Assembly (NCBI GenBank): GCA_031308135.1
Contig: JAHLJT010004567.1
Span: 128,473,356 to 128,537,355, forward strand
Source: Acheta domesticus
Lineage: Eukaryota > Arthropoda > Insecta > Orthoptera > Gryllidae
Direction of reading: 5' to 3'
DNA: 64,000 nucleotides
Positions 10,876-22,600 of the stretch are shown piece after piece. The notes beneath the pieces were generated by a model. It did no database searches. It worked only from the letters and a program-made list of their open reading frames with translations, and was not told the DNA's origin. The position numbers and the translations under genes were made by a program. Each line of letters starts with the position of its first letter. The first letter of the stretch is position 1.

Positions 10876-13489
10876 TTAGTTTTGATCTTGTCCCTCATGG
10901 TATGCCTTCAAGTTGTAAAAGTTGTATTGTTCGACTGTTTCTCCCCGCTCATTCATTAGTTCCGCCACATTTGGAGCTTTAATTGCCTTTATCTCATATG
11001 GTCCTTCATAAAGGAGGAAAAACTTCGAATAAGTTTTTAGTTTGGGATTTGACACTCTAGGTACCCTAACCAACACCTTTTGTCCCACCTTGAATTCGTA
11101 TGGCGTTTTCTTCATTTTTGCTAGTCGTACTTCGCTCATTTTGACTAAATTCTCGCGGACTGTTTCCTGTGATGGCTCCTGCGGTCTTTGGAATACCTCT
11201 TCTCTGTCAAGTGCGTATAAGACGTGGGGTGGTCTACGTCCAAAATGTGCCTCGTACGGTGTAATACCCGTGCTATCGTGTGGAATGGACGGCAACCACC
11301 TATTAATCTCCGGTATTAGCTCTCCCCATCTGTCGTGCTGCTCGTGGCAATATGTTCTGAACATCCTAGATAATTCCCTCATGACCCGTTCCGCCGGATT
11401 TGATTGTGGATGTCGGATTGATGTAAATACTGGTTTTGTTCCAAGTCCCATCAATGTTTGCTGCCACTGTCGGCTGGTAAACATGGTTCCATGATCTGAC
11501 AGTATTCTTTGGTATGGTCCTGCTACGTCAAAAAATATCTTTAACTTCCTCAGACAAGTTTGAGCATTCGTTCTCTTTATGGGGTAAATTTGGACGAATT
11601 TCGAAAATACGTCAATAGTTACAAATATGTGCTGGTTTCCATTTCTGGTTTTCGGCAGTGGTCCGTAAATATCCACGGCTGCTATGTCATTTTTCCCAAG
11701 CGGAATTATTGATTGCATGGGTCCTGCAAAGCTCTTGTTTGGGTACTTCGCCTTCTGACATAAGTTGCATTGACTCACGACCTTTCTAATTTGCCGGGCC
11801 ATTCCCCTCCAGTAACATAGTTCTTGTATTACCTTCGTAATTTTCTCCGCTCCGAAATGTGCCATGGACGTATGAACATGCTTAATCAATTGCTCCGTGA
11901 TACTCTTAGGTACCCACAACCTAAATATTTCTGCGTTTCTTGTCACTCTCCTGGTCACCACTCCCTGGATTAACTTCCATTCATCTTGCTTCTCCTCCAT
12001 TTCCTCGTAATCCGGGTCTTCCCGTGACATTCTCCCCTCTTTGTAAGACTTTACCTTACTAATGTCAGGATCTTGTTCCTGTAGCGCAATTAGGTCTTCC
12101 CAATCGACTAGCGGCGCGTCCGTCACTCCAAGGTCTATCGCTGCCACTTGAAACTGCCTTTCGTTAGCGTAAGCCTCGTTTCCCTTGGGAGTCTTCCTGC
12201 TTAGTAGGTCGGGTAAGTAGTTTAACTCCCCTTTACAGTGTTCTACATCAAATGAAAATTGCTGCAGATACAAGGTCCATCTATACAATCGATCATTCTG
12301 TGTATGGCATCTGTTCAAAAACGTCAGGGCCTTATGATCTGTGCGCACAATGAAGTGCCTACCCATCAAATAGGGTCTTAATTTGGTAATAGCCCATACA
12401 ATAGCCCCCGCTTCTTTTTCAGTCGTGGTGTACCGAATCTCTGGGCCTTTGAGCACCCGACTAATGATTGCGATGATTTTCTCTCTTCCTTCCACCTCCT
12501 GATACAGTACGGCCCCCATTCCGAAGTCGCTACTGTCAGTTTGTAGTATGCACGTTTTGCTAAAGTCAGGGTGTGCTACCACACAATGCCTGTAAAACAT
12601 GGCCTTGATTTCATTAAATGCCTCCTCATGGGAATCATCCCACTTCCATCTCTTCCCTTTTTGCAACAGCTTATAAAACGGTGACATTATCATAGCGAAG
12701 TTAGGGCAGAACCGAGCATAATAATTACAAGTGCCAATCAGCCGCCGAACTTGTCTGACATTCTTGGGCGCCGGAATTTGTTGTATCTCCCGAATCGTGT
12801 CCTGCTTCATACCAATGCCCTCTGTCGTGATCTCGTACCCCAGAAAATGGATAGTCCTCGTAGCCCATCTCGACTTCTTGATGTTCAACACCAAATTGTT
12901 TTCCTTCAGTATGCCGAACAGCTCTCGTAAATCTCGAAGATGCTCGGAAATGGATTTGGATTTAATCACAACATCATCAACGTAAACTGTCACTCTGTCC
13001 TGTAGTCGACCCCCTATTATCCTGTCAATGCACTGAACCAGTGCTGCCCCGCTGTTTCGCAGACCAAATGGTACTCTTCTGAAGACGTAGCATATTCCTT
13101 CCACCATGAATCCCGTGTACTGTTGGTCTTCCTCGGCGATTTTCATTTGCCAATAGGCCCTACTGAAGTCCGTGCACGAGAACACCTCGCACCCTCCGAA
13201 TCCTCTCAGAATTCCCTCCACTTCCGGAGGAGCGTCTCGGTATGGCAAGGTCACAGCATTCAGTCTTCTCGCGTCTAAGCAAATCCGAAGTCCTCCGTCC
13301 TTCTTCTTAACGATGACTATCGGACTGGTGTAAGATGTGGACGCCCTCTTTATGATCCCTTCTTCCGTCATCTCTCTGATCAATTCCGCTACTTCTTTTC
13401 GATAGGCTGCAGGTATGGGATAGTTCCTCTCCCTGAATGGTGTATAGTCTGTTAATTGTATCCTAAATTCGTACTCCTTAATAGGTTCA
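10876..13489 (-). CDS. pol: Gypsy pol: reverse transcriptase, RNase H, integrase
   Basis: The polyprotein copies the element RNA into DNA and integrates it. Counting from the methionine at 13383 (835 aa), the RT active site YVDD is at about residues 134-137. RNase H shows LQTDSSDFGMGAVL and TDHKAL. The integrase zinc-binding HHCC region is H..AHFGAEK...CNLCQKAKY, followed by the DDE residues in AAVDIYGP, LSDHGTMF and NPAERVMREL. A basic GPY/F-like tail (YEGPYEIKAIKAPN) follows, with no chromodomain. The open frame actually extends upstream past 13383 to about 13489. It is entered from the protease frame, which ends at the same place in a different phase. There is no internal stop. Confidence 0.93.
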
Positions 13490-14175
13490 CCGTTTTTTCA
13501 TAAATATTTTCTTGTTCTCTAATAGCAATTCCTTCAACTCGATTTTACCCCTATCATCCAACATCTCAGCTCCGTCAGCCTGTTGCTCTATCCACTCCTC
13601 CACGCTTTCACCACTTATTACTCCCGCGCTAATATTGTATTCTTCGTCCTCCTCGCCTCCTGTATCAATCCACATCTCGTCTCCGTTTACAATGATGTGC
13701 CCCTTTTCGAGATTTATGACAGCCCGATTGTTCGCCAGGAAATCCATCCCCAATATAACCGGATACAACAAATGCCTCACCACCAGCGCAACCATCTCGT
13801 ACATATACCCACCAATACATACTTCTAACATCACTTGTTTCGTAATGGGGCTTGACCTCTTCTGGGTGGCCCCAATTACATACGACCTCGTCATCGGTAA
13901 TGCCGCCACATGTTTTCCCGTCGCCACTAACCTCTCATAATAATCCTCCGAAATCGCGCTCGCCACACATCCTGTGTCAACCAATGCTTCCACTTCTTCA
14001 CCTAAGCATGATATCATGACGGTTGGACATTTCCGACGAATCTTCTGGCTGCTTTTTCTCTTGATCCAGGGCTCATCCTCGTAATCGACCACTTGAAATG
14101 ACTTGATGGAAACCTCGTTGCTTACTCCGTGATTGTTCGTGTTGGGGTCTCCCGTCAACACGAACTCCCTTCGTT
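13487..14175 (-). CDS. Gypsy aspartic protease
   Basis: The frame encodes a retroviral-type aspartic protease that would cut the polyprotein. The catalytic triplet is in VDTGCVASAI (DTG), and the flap/C-terminal part VILGMDFLANN is typical of the Ty3/gypsy family. The frame has no ATG of its own near the gag stop (the apparent first codon at 14161 is GTG). It overlaps the end of gag in the -1 phase, so expression by -1 frameshifting from gag is likely. Its own end at 13487 falls in a run of six A residues where the pol frame takes over. Confidence 0.88.
13493..13498 (-). other. A6 run separating protease and RT frames
   Basis: The protease frame ends MKKR-stop directly after this run, while RT is open in the +1 phase. 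A single-base length change in the run would make the two continuous, so a homopolymer indel is the simplest reading. A true +1 frameshift is the alternative. Confidence 0.55.
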
Positions 14176-15819
14176 TAAATTTGGGTTGTAACCCGTCCCG
14201 CTGGTATTTGGTCTCATTTCGTTACCACGTGAACCTTCTCCTCCGTTTCCTCCATTAGGTTGTCTCGACCGCTCGCCGTTCCTTCGACTTTCGCTCTCCT
14301 GCTGCCTATCATATCCTCTTTGGTTTTCTCCACCCCTCTGATCACCCCAAACTCTAGCGCTTTGCTTTCCTCCCCTCTCTTGCTCTTGAGCGCCCCTCAC
14401 CATCATTGCATTTACATTCACTTCATTTCTGTTTTTCGGTGCATTAGCAAACGTCAGATCGAAGCTCCCTAATGCGTCTTGAAACTTCTCTAAATCTGTA
14501 TGACACGCGCTCCTAAGCAAATTCTGGGTAGTTGTTGGAAATTGTCTGATTAGGATGCACATGATTTCTTGATCGCTCATGGGTGGCGATAACGATCGGA
14601 AATCCATGATGCGCCTAGCCGCGTAATCTCTCATTCCGCCCCCACCTGATGGCTTGTACATACTGTTCATGAGACCCATCTTAAAATTTAGCTGGATATC
14701 CTCGCTCCAATATCTTCGAAAAAACATCTGCTTAAACTCCGTTACAGTATTTGGAAATGGTGTGATGGTGTCTGCCCAGGTCCTCGCGTTATCCTGCAGC
14801 ATCTGGTATATTACCTGCGTCTTACTCTTCTCAGGGAGACAACTAACCGCTAGGTATCGCTCCACAGCTCTCATGAACGAGTATGGATTCTCTTTTACGT
14901 CGCCCGAAAATTTTAATGAGGATGGTATTGCTATATTAACTGGGCCCCCTCCCACATTTGGCGCCGTCTTAACCTCTTTTAATTCTTGAACTTCTATTTG
15001 CAATTCCGCGATGTCGTCCTCACATTTCCGAACGTCCTTCTGCACTTCCTTTCTACAGGCTGCTACCGACTCCTTCAATTCTACCTTCGTGTCTGCCAAC
15101 TCCCTCTTGCAGTTTTCTATCTTCCGTTCCATCCCTTGTGATACTCCCTTCACTTGCACATGCAGTGACTCGATGGCTTTATCCTGTGCCTCAATCCGTC
15201 CTTCCATCTTTGTGGTAATGTTTCGACTAAGTTCACTGCATATCTCTTGAACTCGCCCGTCTATTCTTTGTTCCCATGACTCGAACTTCTCCATTATAAC
15301 CTGGTATTGTTCTTGTATTTGTCTCACTTGCTCTTGTTTATGTTCCTTCAGTTCATCAATGATTTTCTTTCGCTCCTCAACCATTCTCCTTTGGGCCCGT
15401 TCTTCCTGCTTCTCTAGCTCCTCAGTTATTCTCTTCTCTCGTTCTTCCTGATTCTTTTGCTCCTCGACCATTCTTCTTTGTGCCCGTTCGTCCTGCTTCT
15501 CTAGCTCCTCAACCATTCTTCTTTGTGCCCTTTCTTCCTGTCTCTCTAGTTCCTCAACCATTCTTCTATGTGCCCGTTCTTCGAGCTTCTCTTGTCCTGC
15601 CATGATTTGATGAAGCATGCTCAGTAAGTCCTCTGTTCCGTTTCTCTTCACCATTCCCAGATTTGGTGTCGACGCACTCGCCCCCGATAACTCCATTCTG
15701 GCTCTATCCGAATCTTCTAGTAACGACTCATCCCATTTACCTCCATCATCCTCATCATAATGATCTCTGTCCTCGCGCTTCTCTTCCTCTCCCATCATTG
15801 TGCCCGTCTGCTTTTCCAT
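14155..15819 (-). CDS. gag: Gypsy Gag with long coiled coil and no zinc knuckle
   Basis: The frame is open from 15891, but the first ATG is at 15819 (MEKQTG), giving about 554 aa. An acidic N-terminus is followed by a long charged coiled coil. Within it a ~19-residue unit (RAQRRMVEELE-like) is repeated four or five times (about 15370-15600). A capsid-like region with SLKFSGDVKENPYSFMR, YLAVSCLPE and FRSLSPPMSDQE follows, and the tail is rich in Arg, Gly and Gln (RGG-like). The usual CCHC knuckle is absent. The C-terminus overlaps the protease frame through the slippery site at 14173-14179. Confidence 0.88.
   Translation of the reverse strand: MEKQTGTMMGEEEKREDRDHYDEDDGGKWDESLLEDSDRARMELSGASASTPNLGMVKRNGTEDLLSMLHQIMAGQEKLEERAHRRMVEELERQEERAQRRMVEELEKQDERAQRRMVEEQKNQEEREKRITEELEKQEERAQRRMVEERKKIIDELKEHKQEQVRQIQEQYQVIMEKFESWEQRIDGRVQEICSELSRNITTKMEGRIEAQDKAIESLHVQVKGVSQGMERKIENCKRELADTKVELKESVAACRKEVQKDVRKCEDDIAELQIEVQELKEVKTAPNVGGGPVNIAIPSSLKFSGDVKENPYSFMRAVERYLAVSCLPEKSKTQVIYQMLQDNARTWADTITPFPNTVTEFKQMFFRRYWSEDIQLNFKMGLMNSMYKPSGGGGMRDYAARRIMDFRSLSPPMSDQEIMCILIRQFPTTTQNLLRSACHTDLEKFQDALGSFDLTFANAPKNRNEVNVNAMMVRGAQEQERGGKQSARVWGDQRGGENQRGYDRQQESESRRNGERSRQPNGGNGGEGSRGNEMRPNTSGTGYNPNLNEGSSC
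14173..14179 (-). promoter_or_regulatory. Probable -1 ribosomal frameshift site (U UUA AAC)
   Basis: The heptamer TTTAAAC lies in the gag reading phase as T TTA AAC, seven codons before the gag stop. It matches the canonical -1 slippery form X XXY YYZ. Slipping here enters the protease frame without a stop. Confidence 0.75.
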
Positions 15820-15891
15820 TATGCCCCCAAATTGCACCCTACTACACCTATTTCTGACTAATCGCCCTCCTACACGCTTGATTCCACCCAA

Positions 15892-17790
15892 AATCTATTG
15901 CCCAACTTCAGAATGCTCACAGAGGTATACACCGAATACTACAAATTACTTCACTTCACACCAACGGCATCCTAATTACTCTCAAAAATGACCCTAACAC
16001 AATCTGAATTGCTTTGAATTAGATGTGAGTGATGCCGCATATATTACGATCCTATACATAACTCATCAAAAACACATACAAGAAAAAAAACACACATCAA
16101 ACAAATTATTGACCTCCGTCATCCACCTGGGAACAATTCACAAACAAAATGCACTCAAGCTCAAAACACCTAGAAATACACACAAAATAATTAAATGTAA
16201 TTACACTGACATCTGTAACAAAATTCACATTGACATAATTCAACTGAATTCAAAATATTCATTAGATTATCATTGAATCAGTCTCAGATAGTCTTCCTGC
16301 ACATTACTGAATGCAACTTATTTTTTTTTTTTCATCCACCTAAATAAAGAATCTCGATAAATCTTATTCAGTTGCAACTACTTGAATTGTAATGTTCATC
16401 AAATAATTAATGCTACTATGTCTCCAAAATAGCTCATAACTTCATAATATTCATTTACACACACGTCCAATCAGTGCTTCAAAATGCACTGGGCAGCACC
16501 TAAAACCCAAATTTATATTCTAACATGAAGGATTTGTTCCTAATGTATTGCTCATTGAACTCAATGAATACACCTACTGTAATAATACTTCAGAAACCAT
16601 ACCCTAACACACTGTGTTTATTTAGATACACATTGTAAGGACTCTTCAACAAAATTATACCCTGATAATTACACTCATGTACACACTCACTGTAATACCA
16701 CTTTCCAATAATTATGCCCTAACATATTATTCACTGCCACATATACATTATGATCTTGTTTCATAAAAGTTATCCTTGTATTGTATGATGATATACACAT
16801 AGGAATGCCTTACAATAATTACCCTGGTATTTACACTGAATTCAGCGCCTTTTTTACTGGCCACGTTATAACAATCTTAAAAAGAAAACTACATTCCAAT
16901 ATCTGCACTACCTTAAAACACATTAATTAAAATTCCCATCTATTTGTTATTTAAACTCAATAGTCATCAAAATGTTTTCTAAATTGTAAATGAATTATTT
17001 CAAACAACACCTTGACACAGAGATTTGCACTTAATGTTCATCAAAATGTTTTCTAAATTGTAAATGAATTATTTCAAACAACACCTTGACACAGAAATTG
17101 GCACTTAATACTTATCAAGATATTTTCTGGATTGCAAAGGAATTAATTTACACAACACCTTGGCATATGAAATTGGCACTTAATACTCATCAAAATTTCT
17201 TCTAAATTGTAAATGAATTATTTCACACAACACCTTGGCAAATGAAATTAAACTAAGCATTCATCAAATTCTCTTCTAAATTGTAAATGAATTATTTCAC
17301 ACAACACCTTGGCAAATGAAATTAAACTAAGCATTCATCAAAATTTCTTCTAAATTGTAAATGAATTATTTCACACAACACCTTGGCATATGAAATTAAA
17401 CTAAGCATTCATCAAATTCTCTTCTAAATTGTAAATGAATTATTTCAAACAACACCTTGATACAGAAACTGGCACTTAACACTCATCAAAATATTTTCTG
17501 AATTGTAACTAATGCTCATACAACATTTCTTTTGATTTTCAACTAAATTATTTCAAACAACACTTCACTGATTCCACTGCAATATGTTAGAGAATATTGA
17601 TATATTTAATGCACTTAAACTCTCTTTGAAATATTTAAAACTGGAATGCTGACATTATCAAGAAATTTACACTGTCTTCTGCCTTTTCCAGTCATGCAAC
17701 TAATTCAGATACCTGCTGATTAAAGTATGCACTTATGGGGATTGAATTTTGTTCAAATCTAATTACAAATTACCAATCTTTCCCTGTCCC
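15892..17790 (-). other. Gypsy 5' leader, long and AT-rich
   Basis: About 1.9 kb separates the primer site from gag. No coding domain was seen. The PBS-proximal part holds the ~72-bp tandem repeats listed separately. Confidence 0.7.
16964..17545. repeat. ~72-bp tandem repeat in the gypsy leader
   Basis: Seven to eight copies of a unit containing TTCTAAATTGTAAATGAATT, then TTTCAMACAACACCTTG and a CATCAAAAT junction, follow one another with a period of 60-76 bp. Copies differ by point changes and small deletions. Repeats in this place occur in other retrotransposon leaders, for example as promoter or insulator arrays; the role here is unknown. Confidence 0.8.
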
Positions 17791-17806
17791 TGAATTTCGG
17801 GCGCCA
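17791..17806 (-). promoter_or_regulatory. Primer binding site (tRNA-Lys-like)
   Basis: Read on the minus strand, TGGCGCCCGAAATTCA starts six bases after the CACA end of the 5' LTR. Its first 11 bases match the primer-site form complementary to the 3' end of lysine tRNA. Confidence 0.75.
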
Positions 17807-17812
17807 ATAATA

Positions 17813-18845
17813 TGTGACCGTACTTACCTTTGCTGGCTCACGGTTACACATATCATAAAATTTTTTTTATGTGTGGGTACAGGAGTTCTTTAAGGGGGTT
17901 ACTTTAATCTACAGTATCTGGATTCAAAGGCCTACTATCATATAAACAGAATTTATTAGAACAAAAGAACAATAAGACATCATTACATTACCAACATAGC
18001 TTGCATCATTGCTTTGATCATAATTCTATGGTTCATTCTGTACATCTCTAACCTTCCCACCATTACATTATCATTCCCGCTTATGCAACTTCCAACCCTT
18101 TGGAAAAACTACGTGCCATTCATATGCTACTACGCACATCATTACTTTCAACGCTACACAGTGAGCATCCTGAACTGGCGTTTCATTTAATTTTCCTTCT
18201 ATTTGTTCACAATTAGAATTACTTATCTGATCGTTACGATCGTCGATTTCTACGTGACGCGTTGCTGCCCGTTCCGCCTGAGGCCGGGAGGTAACCTTGA
18301 TGCCCGCGATGCTCCGTCTGCCCACGTGTCACCGCAGCCCGTTTCCAATCCACCGGCGTCGCCTTCCCACGGTTTCTTTCTTCACACGATGACTTTAATC
18401 GTATCAGCTCAGCAGCTCCACCGCATAATCACACATCAGCACAGCCGCACCAACTATCATTAACCCGCATCGCCCACGTGTCCGTGCACTGTTCCCCTTT
18501 TTATTTAAATTTCGTAATTATTCTCTCTTAAATAAGTTCACCACAATCCTTACACTCGCTTATTGCACAGTTCATCACAATTTTTCTTTCTTAAATACCT
18601 GTTGTCCCGATTACACTGGATTTCTTGTACATCAAAGCATCGCTCTCTAACCACCATTGCATACCGTCCTCACACCATGCTGCTCAACCGCCCACTGTCG
18701 CTTTTGCGCGGTCAGACCGATCAGTTCCCACTACCCCGTGCGCTCGTTCACGACTCTGTCGATCCGTTCCGCCGCGGTTCCTCACTCTGCGCGCTACTTT
18801 TGAATGTGGTGGAGCGCCTATTCTTTGTGTTTTGACCAATACGGT

Positions 18846-18847
<2 letters not shown>
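17813..18847 (-). repeat. 5' LTR of the gypsy element
   Basis: It is 1035 bp, starts TGTGACCG and ends ACGGTCA on the plus strand, and matches the other LTR. As the promoter-bearing copy it reads towards lower coordinates. Confidence 0.95.

Positions 18848-18886
<39 letters not shown>
18848..18886. repeat. (TA)n microsatellite
   Basis: TA run directly following the right LTR. Confidence 0.9.
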
Positions 18887-18888
<2 letters not shown>

Positions 18889-19690
18889 ATGTTGGTTTGT
18901 ATTTAAGAGCAAAAGTCAGACACTGTTGGACCGATCTCCACGAAAGTTTTCACCGAGAAGGTTTATGTGTTGTTAATTATTGTAACTCCACTACTTGACG
19001 CTACATATTCACGTCAAATGCAACCTGCTACACACTCGGCTGCATTTTGAATCTATATCGTTAAATAACTCCTAACGAGGCGTTCTAGGGCTTTAAAAAC
19101 TAAAATTTCTCCTGAACTCTGCCTAAAAAACTAAAAACTCGACATTCTGAACATTCTATTACATTTTTGCTGGTTCGGCGCTTCCCGATTTTACCTCACA
19201 TTCTCAGTCATGTAGAATCTGCAAGTAAACGTGAATGAGAGAGAGTCAGAGAGAAGGAGAGTCAGAGATACAGAGACTGACAGAGTGAGGGAGGGAGAGA
19301 CAGGAGAAACGGTGATGCGAGGGGAAAGAGGGAGATGACGGGCAGAACAACGTCTGCCGGGTTTTCCTAGTACATTATATAGTTACTGTTGTGACCAAAA
19401 TAAACAAAATAACTTGGTAAAATTTGTTTATTTTCAAAAGAGGCACTTCAGTACAAACGCAGTTCCAAAATCCAGGTAGAAAATTCGTGACGTGCCAAAA
19501 TGGCTAATTTCCGGGAGATGTACCAAAAACAGCAAAGGTTGACGTGAAGTACCAGGGGATGTGCCAAAATCGATGCCGTAGTCCTACAATGTCGAGGAGA
19601 GAAGTCCGTAGTGTAGCGTTGCCGTCACGATATCACGATACACTGTCGCCGGTGCCTCACACTTCGCCGGTCTGTGCTGTATATAAATCT
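18887..19690. other. Gene-free stretch with a GA-rich segment
   Basis: No coding domain was found. About 19225-19320 is a GA-rich run (GAGAGAGAGTCAGAGAG and similar). At 19400-19435 a short palindromic stretch around AATAAACAAAATAAC recurs inverted as GTTTATTTT. The first 100 bases look like interspersed-repeat sequence, but the family is not recognised. Confidence 0.35.
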
Positions 19691-19699
19691 CGGTGGACA

Positions 19700-22600
19700 G
19701 CCTAGCTTTTCTGCCTCTTCTGTCCTGGGTCTTCTTTGTTGTTTTTATTTATGCGGGTGTTACCTCTCCGCCTCCCCAGAGGAGCTGGGATTGGGAGAGG
19801 GTTGGGGTGTTTTGGGTTAGACGGGTTATTTCGTTGAGGGAGGGGGTGTTTAATTTAGGTAGGATGGGTCGAAAGGTTATTTTGCTAAGGTTTGGAGAAC
19901 GGGTTGTGGTTTTATTTGAGGAGTGGGTGGGTCGAGTGTAGGTATCGGTTAATTTGGCAGTAAGTAGCGAGGCGGGTAAAAGAGTTGCCAGAGGAGGAAG
20001 TGAAGGGTTAGTTTGTTTTGTTTTTGAAGAAGTGAGAGGTTGCTTGTTTTCTTTTTTATTCTGTTTGGGATATATTTGTAGCGTAGCGTGGTTTGTTAGT
20101 CAGCAAGTGTGTCTTTCGTCTGTCTTCGATGTCAAGTCGGCGGAGGTGGGAGTTTGAGGATGTCCAGAGGATGTTTTTTGCGTGCTGAGACCAGGGGGAA
20201 TTAAGGTGGTGAAGGTGGGGTTGTGTGAGATCAGAGAAGAGGGGGTTTGAAATGAAAGATTTAACTGTTTGATGAGATATTTGGTGGATGTGGTGCAGAA
20301 GTGGGGTGATGTGTTGAATTTTTAAGCGGGTGAGGTTTGTTTTGAGAGAAGGTTGGAAGATGAGTTTAGTGACATGGTTTTCTATAACGTTGAGTTTATA
20401 GAGGTTGGTGAGGTGAGTAGTTGCCCAGGTGGCGGAACTGTAGGTGATGATAGGTCTAATGTTTGTGAAGTAAATGAAGAACTTTTTTTTGGGTGATAGC
20501 GGGTGAGAGAGAAGTGGTTGGAGGATGTTGATTATACGGTGTGCTTGGAGGAGGAGCTTAGAAGGTGTGGGGTCCAGGAGAGTTTTTGGTTGAAAGTGAG
20601 GTCTAAATATTTAATTTCAAAAGTCCAGGGGATTTGTTGATTATTGATTTGGATAGGGGGTAGTAGTAAGGAGAAAGGCGAAAGGTAAAGATGATGCTTT
20701 GGCATTTTGAAGGGTTAATTTTGATACAGTTTTCGGAGAACCAGGTAGAGAGTGATGTAGCTGCTTTTTGTAGGTTTCTGTGAGCAATGTGTGGAAGGGG
20801 GTGGGTGGAGAGAAGGGCGAGGTCATCTGCATAGAGGAATTCTTTGATGCTATGAAAGCGGGGAAGGTCATTTAGGTACATACAGAACAGAGTTGGGGAG
20901 AGAACTGCGCCCTGAGGGACTCCTGCTGAAATTTGATAGGGGGTGGATTTACAAGAAAAGTATTTGACATGGAAGAATCGGTTTGATAGGTAGTTTTCGA
21001 GAAGGTTTATAGCAAAGGGGGGAAGAAATGGTTTGAGTTTGAAGAGTAGAATTTTGTGATTGACAGAGTTGAAGGAGAAAGAGATATCTGTGAAAAGAGC
21101 AGGAACTTGGCGTTTAACTTTTAATTCAGTGGCTATGTTCATTGCAAGGTGGAGAGTTTGGAGTGTGACGGAGTGTTGGGGGCGGAATCCAAATTGTGTA
21201 GGGCGAAAGTGTGGTTTAAGGAGAGGTGTCATGAAGGTGAGGATGATTTTTTCGAAAGTTTTACCAATGGTTGAAAGAAGACTGATGGGGCGATAGGTTG
21301 CAGGGTCTTTGAGATTCTTGTTAGGTTTTGGGATCATGATGATAGCAGCTGTTTTACAGAGGTCAGGAAAGTATGAAGATTCAAGGCAAGAGTTGAAGAT
21401 GAGAGTGAGATGTTTTATGGCAGTTTTTGGGAGGTGCGTCTGTAGTATGTATGTCTGTTATGGTCCATTTTGTCAGTTGATCAGGTGTGAGTGATGGGGT
21501 TCGGAGGATTTGAAGAATTGCAGTGTCTGGAAGTTATGGGTCATCGTTGGTGAATCTGGTAGAAAGTGATTTGGCAAAAGTGTTGGCTATTGTTTGAGGG
21601 TCGTAGGTGAGAGTTATTGGGGGTGTACAGAGGTAAGAGTGTAGTTTGCTCGGTCTAATTGTTTACATTAGTTGATGGTTGGGGTTGTTGAGTCAGTGAT
21701 TTGAGTGTTAAACTTCGTCTGTTCGTGTTGGTGTAGTCTTCTTTTAAGTTCTAGTTTTAATTGCATGTAGATGAATTAGTCTGAGTTTAGTCTGGTGCGG
21801 TAGAAAAGTCGTTGTGCCTTGCGTTTGTTGCGTATTTGTAGTATAATGTCTGGTGGTAGAGTAGGATGAGATGATTTGAATGTGGTGGAGATTGATGAAG
21901 ATTTTTTGATATGATGATTTAAGTGGGTAATTGCTAGGTCTATTTCATTTTTGGTAATAAGGGTGGGAGGGGAATAAATCTTTTTGGCTAGATGGTCTTT
22001 GTAAATTTTCCAATCCGTGGTGGAAATGATTTGAGAAGATATGGAGGGGTATGGGGTGCATTGTGTAGAGAAAATTATGGGTAATTGGTCGGAAAGAAGT
22101 TCGTATCGGACGTATGGGATTGTAACTGAAACGTTGATGGAGTGGAGAATGATGTCAAGTATATCATGAGGGGTATCATTTATGAGTGGGTTCTGAAGTT
22201 GCGAGAAGAGTGATTTGTGAATGGTTGTCTAAGTAGTCTTGTAGTCTGAGTAGTCATGTTGTCTGAGTAGTCTTGTTCGTTCTCAGTCAAACAACCCCAA
22301 TATTTGTTTTTACAGTTGAGGTCTCCAGCAAGAATAGTTAATGTCTGAGGTGAGAAGAGTGAATTTAGATCTGAATGAATGAGTCTGATTTTTGTGGCTT
22401 ATATGCGGAGATGATGTTGATATTAGATTGAAGTGAAGAGATTTGGATAGCTGTTGCTTCTATTGTCTGGGTTGGTAGTAGGTTTATTGATGAATGAGGG
22501 ATGGTATTTCGGATTAATATGGCAGTGTTTCTTCCTCCACGGGTTGTACGGTCGTTGCGGCAGTTAACATAGTTAGGAATAGTGAAAGTGATATAGGGTT

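Larger units (their letters stand above)
9762..18847 (-). mobile_element. Full-length Ty3/gypsy LTR retrotransposon
   Basis: This 9086-bp element lies on the minus strand. Two direct LTRs of exactly 1035 bp bound it, and the translations I can compare between the two copies are the same. The order read on the minus strand is LTR, PBS, a ~1.9-kb repeat-containing leader, gag, protease, RT-RNase H-integrase, polypurine tract, LTR. No envelope gene is present. The element sits in a TA microsatellite, so its target duplication cannot be delimited. Matching LTRs indicate a recent insertion, although a one-base problem separates protease from RT. Confidence 0.95.

Noticed and set aside
13487..14161. 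Separate translation start for the gypsy protease at 14161
   Set aside because: The codon is GTG and the frame is open upstream through the slippery site, so frameshifting from gag is the better explanation.
16964..17545. Regular repeat array considered as a CRISPR
   Set aside because: Units are adjacent without unique spacers and vary in length, in a eukaryotic retrotransposon leader.
19693..20157. Plus-strand ORFs of 67-82 aa
   Set aside because: They are antisense shadows of the C-terminal part of the Jockey-type LINE on the minus strand.
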